From assembly GCA_029262935.1 (NCBI GenBank), contig JAJCYK010000377.1, positions 1-7,385 of the forward strand: a stretch of DNA of 7,385 nt, in the 5' to 3' direction. This document shows, piece after piece, positions 6,519-7,385 of the stretch. The translations under genes and the position numbers were made by a program. This DNA comes from Cytophagales bacterium. Its GTDB lineage: Bacteria; Bacteroidota; Bacteroidia; Cytophagales; Cyclobacteriaceae. The stretch's first letter is position 1. The number at the start of each line of letters is the position of its first letter. Below the pieces are notes generated by a model. That model saw only the letters and a program-made list of their open reading frames with translations, was not told the origin of the DNA and did no database searches.

Positions 6519-7385
6519 ATGAAAACACAAACACTTGTAGTTTGCCTGTTGGCTTTTGGGAGTTGCCAGGAGCTTCAAAAAACAGCGGAACAAGTTGACT
6601 CGACCGCTGTTCCTTCCTTTGTTAACGATGGTGGCTTGAGCTTATCTGATGGCTTTGTATCAACAGTAGTAATTGATAGTACTTATAAATCAGCGCGGCA
6701 CATTACTGTAAATAAAAATGGTGACATATATGTTAAAATGGAATCCAATAAAACCAAAGGCATTTTAGGTTTACGAGATACCGATGGAGATGCCAAAATT
6801 GATGAAAAAGTGGAGTTTGCTAATTACATAGGCACCGGTATAGATATCCACAACAACTATTTATATGCATCGTCTAATGATGAAATTTTCCGGTACAAAC
6901 TTAATGAGAATGCTTTGTTACCGGATACCACTGCAGAAAGTGTTGTTGCTGGGTTTCCAGAGCAAAACGAACATGCTTCAAAGTCGTTTACATTTGACAA
7001 CGCGGGCAATATTTATGTAAATGTAGGTGCGCCGTCAAATGCTTGTATGGAAAACCACCGGACCGCGGGATCGAGCGGCATGGACCCCTGTCCACAACGT
7101 ACATGGCAAGCCAGTATATGGAAATTTGACGCCAATACACTCGGGCAAACTCAGCAAGAACATGGACATCAATATGGATTGGGCTTACGTAACTGCGTAG
7201 CCTTGGATTGGAATACATCTACCAACAGTCTCTATGCGGCACAGCACGGACGTGATCAATTGGCAATGTTCTGGCCTGATATGTACAATGATGAGCAAAA
7301 CGCGGAGTTGCCCTCCGAAGAATTTGTAAAGATTGACGATGGCGATGATTTTGGATGGCCCTTTTGCTATTTTGATCATTTCCAA
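6519..7385 (+). CDS. Exported lipoprotein of the PQQ-dependent sugar/sorbosone dehydrogenase family, N-terminal part (3' end cut by window edge)
   Basis: An open frame of 289 codons from the ATG at 6519 to the window end with no stop, beginning 15 bp after the dehydratase stop. The N-terminus is a short lipoprotein signal, MKTQ plus a hydrophobic run ending FGSC, with C16 the probable lipidated residue. The rest looks like the beta-propeller of soluble glucose/sorbosone dehydrogenases, which oxidise an aldose or aldehyde with PQQ outside the cytoplasm. Markers are LRDTDGD with a Ca-loop-like D-x-D-x-D pattern (85-96), H152 and K155 in NEHASKSFTFD (a likely catalytic histidine), YVNVGAPSNAC (166-176) then MDPCP (188-192), GLRN with R224, QHGRDQL (242-248) and NAELPSEEFVKIDDGDDFGWP (from 261). 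The remaining cofactor residues lie beyond the window, so PQQ binding cannot be confirmed. A non-enzymatic propeller or another sugar substrate is possible. Confidence 0.82.
   Translation, partial: MKTQTLVVCLLAFGSCQELQKTAEQVDSTAVPSFVNDGGLSLSDGFVSTVVIDSTYKSARHITVNKNGDIYVKMESNKTKGILGLRDTDGDAKIDEKVEFANYIGTGIDIHNNYLYASSNDEIFRYKLNENALLPDTTAESVVAGFPEQNEHASKSFTFDNAGNIYVNVGAPSNACMENHRTAGSSGMDPCPQRTWQASIWKFDANTLGQTQQEHGHQYGLGLRNCVALDWNTSTNSLYAAQHGRDQLAMFWPDMYNDEQNAELPSEEFVKIDDGDDFGWPFCYFDHFQ

Noticed and set aside
6988..7385. Two minus-strand open frames opposite the lipoprotein gene
   Set aside because: The plus-strand frame is continuous, has a signal sequence and matches the sugar/sorbosone dehydrogenase family, so the minus-strand frames are shadows.
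1..7385. CRISPR arrays, insertion sequences, tRNA or rRNA genes, integrase or phage genes
   Set aside because: I saw no regularly spaced repeats, terminal inverted repeats with a transposase, or RNA gene structure. Nearly the whole window is occupied by six metabolic genes.

Overview
The window looks like ordinary chromosomal catabolic DNA from a member of the Bacteroidota, probably a flavobacterium or cytophaga-like relative. The base composition is moderately AT-rich. None of the start codons has a clear Shine-Dalgarno sequence, and AT-rich stretches stand before most of them. One exported protein has a lipoprotein signal, and one possible promoter is of the TTG/TAnnTTTG type. The assignment rests on style and remembered family resemblance, not on a marker gene.

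The layout is two divergent operons around a 173-bp intergenic region (3270-3442). The leftward operon has a CoA-acylating methylmalonate-semialdehyde dehydrogenase (mmsA-like, 3269-1800). A class III PLP aminotransferase follows after 3 bp (1796-468), then an NCS1-family nucleobase/hydantoin-type permease after 49 bp (417 to beyond position 1, so its C-terminal part is missing). These three fit uptake of a pyrimidine, hydantoin or related compound, transamination of a resulting beta-amino acid (beta-alanine or beta-aminoisobutyrate), and conversion of the semialdehyde to acetyl-CoA or propionyl-CoA. The ring-opening enzymes are not in the window, so this pathway is an inference.

The rightward operon has a GntP-family sugar-acid permease (3443-4774). 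An IlvD/Edd-family sugar-acid dehydratase resembling L-arabinonate/D-xylonate dehydratase follows (4785-6503), then the first 289 codons of an exported lipoprotein of the PQQ sugar/sorbosone dehydrogenase family (6519 to beyond 7385). Together they suggest that a sugar is oxidised outside the cytoplasm to an aldonic acid, imported by GntP, and dehydrated to a 2-keto-3-deoxy acid.

Both edge genes are incomplete because the window cuts them, not because they are broken. I see no RNA gene, mobile element, CRISPR array, phage gene or regulator gene. No gene-free stretch exceeds 300 bases. I do not see an undescribed defence or mobile system; the points of interest are the two inferred pathways and the shared control region.
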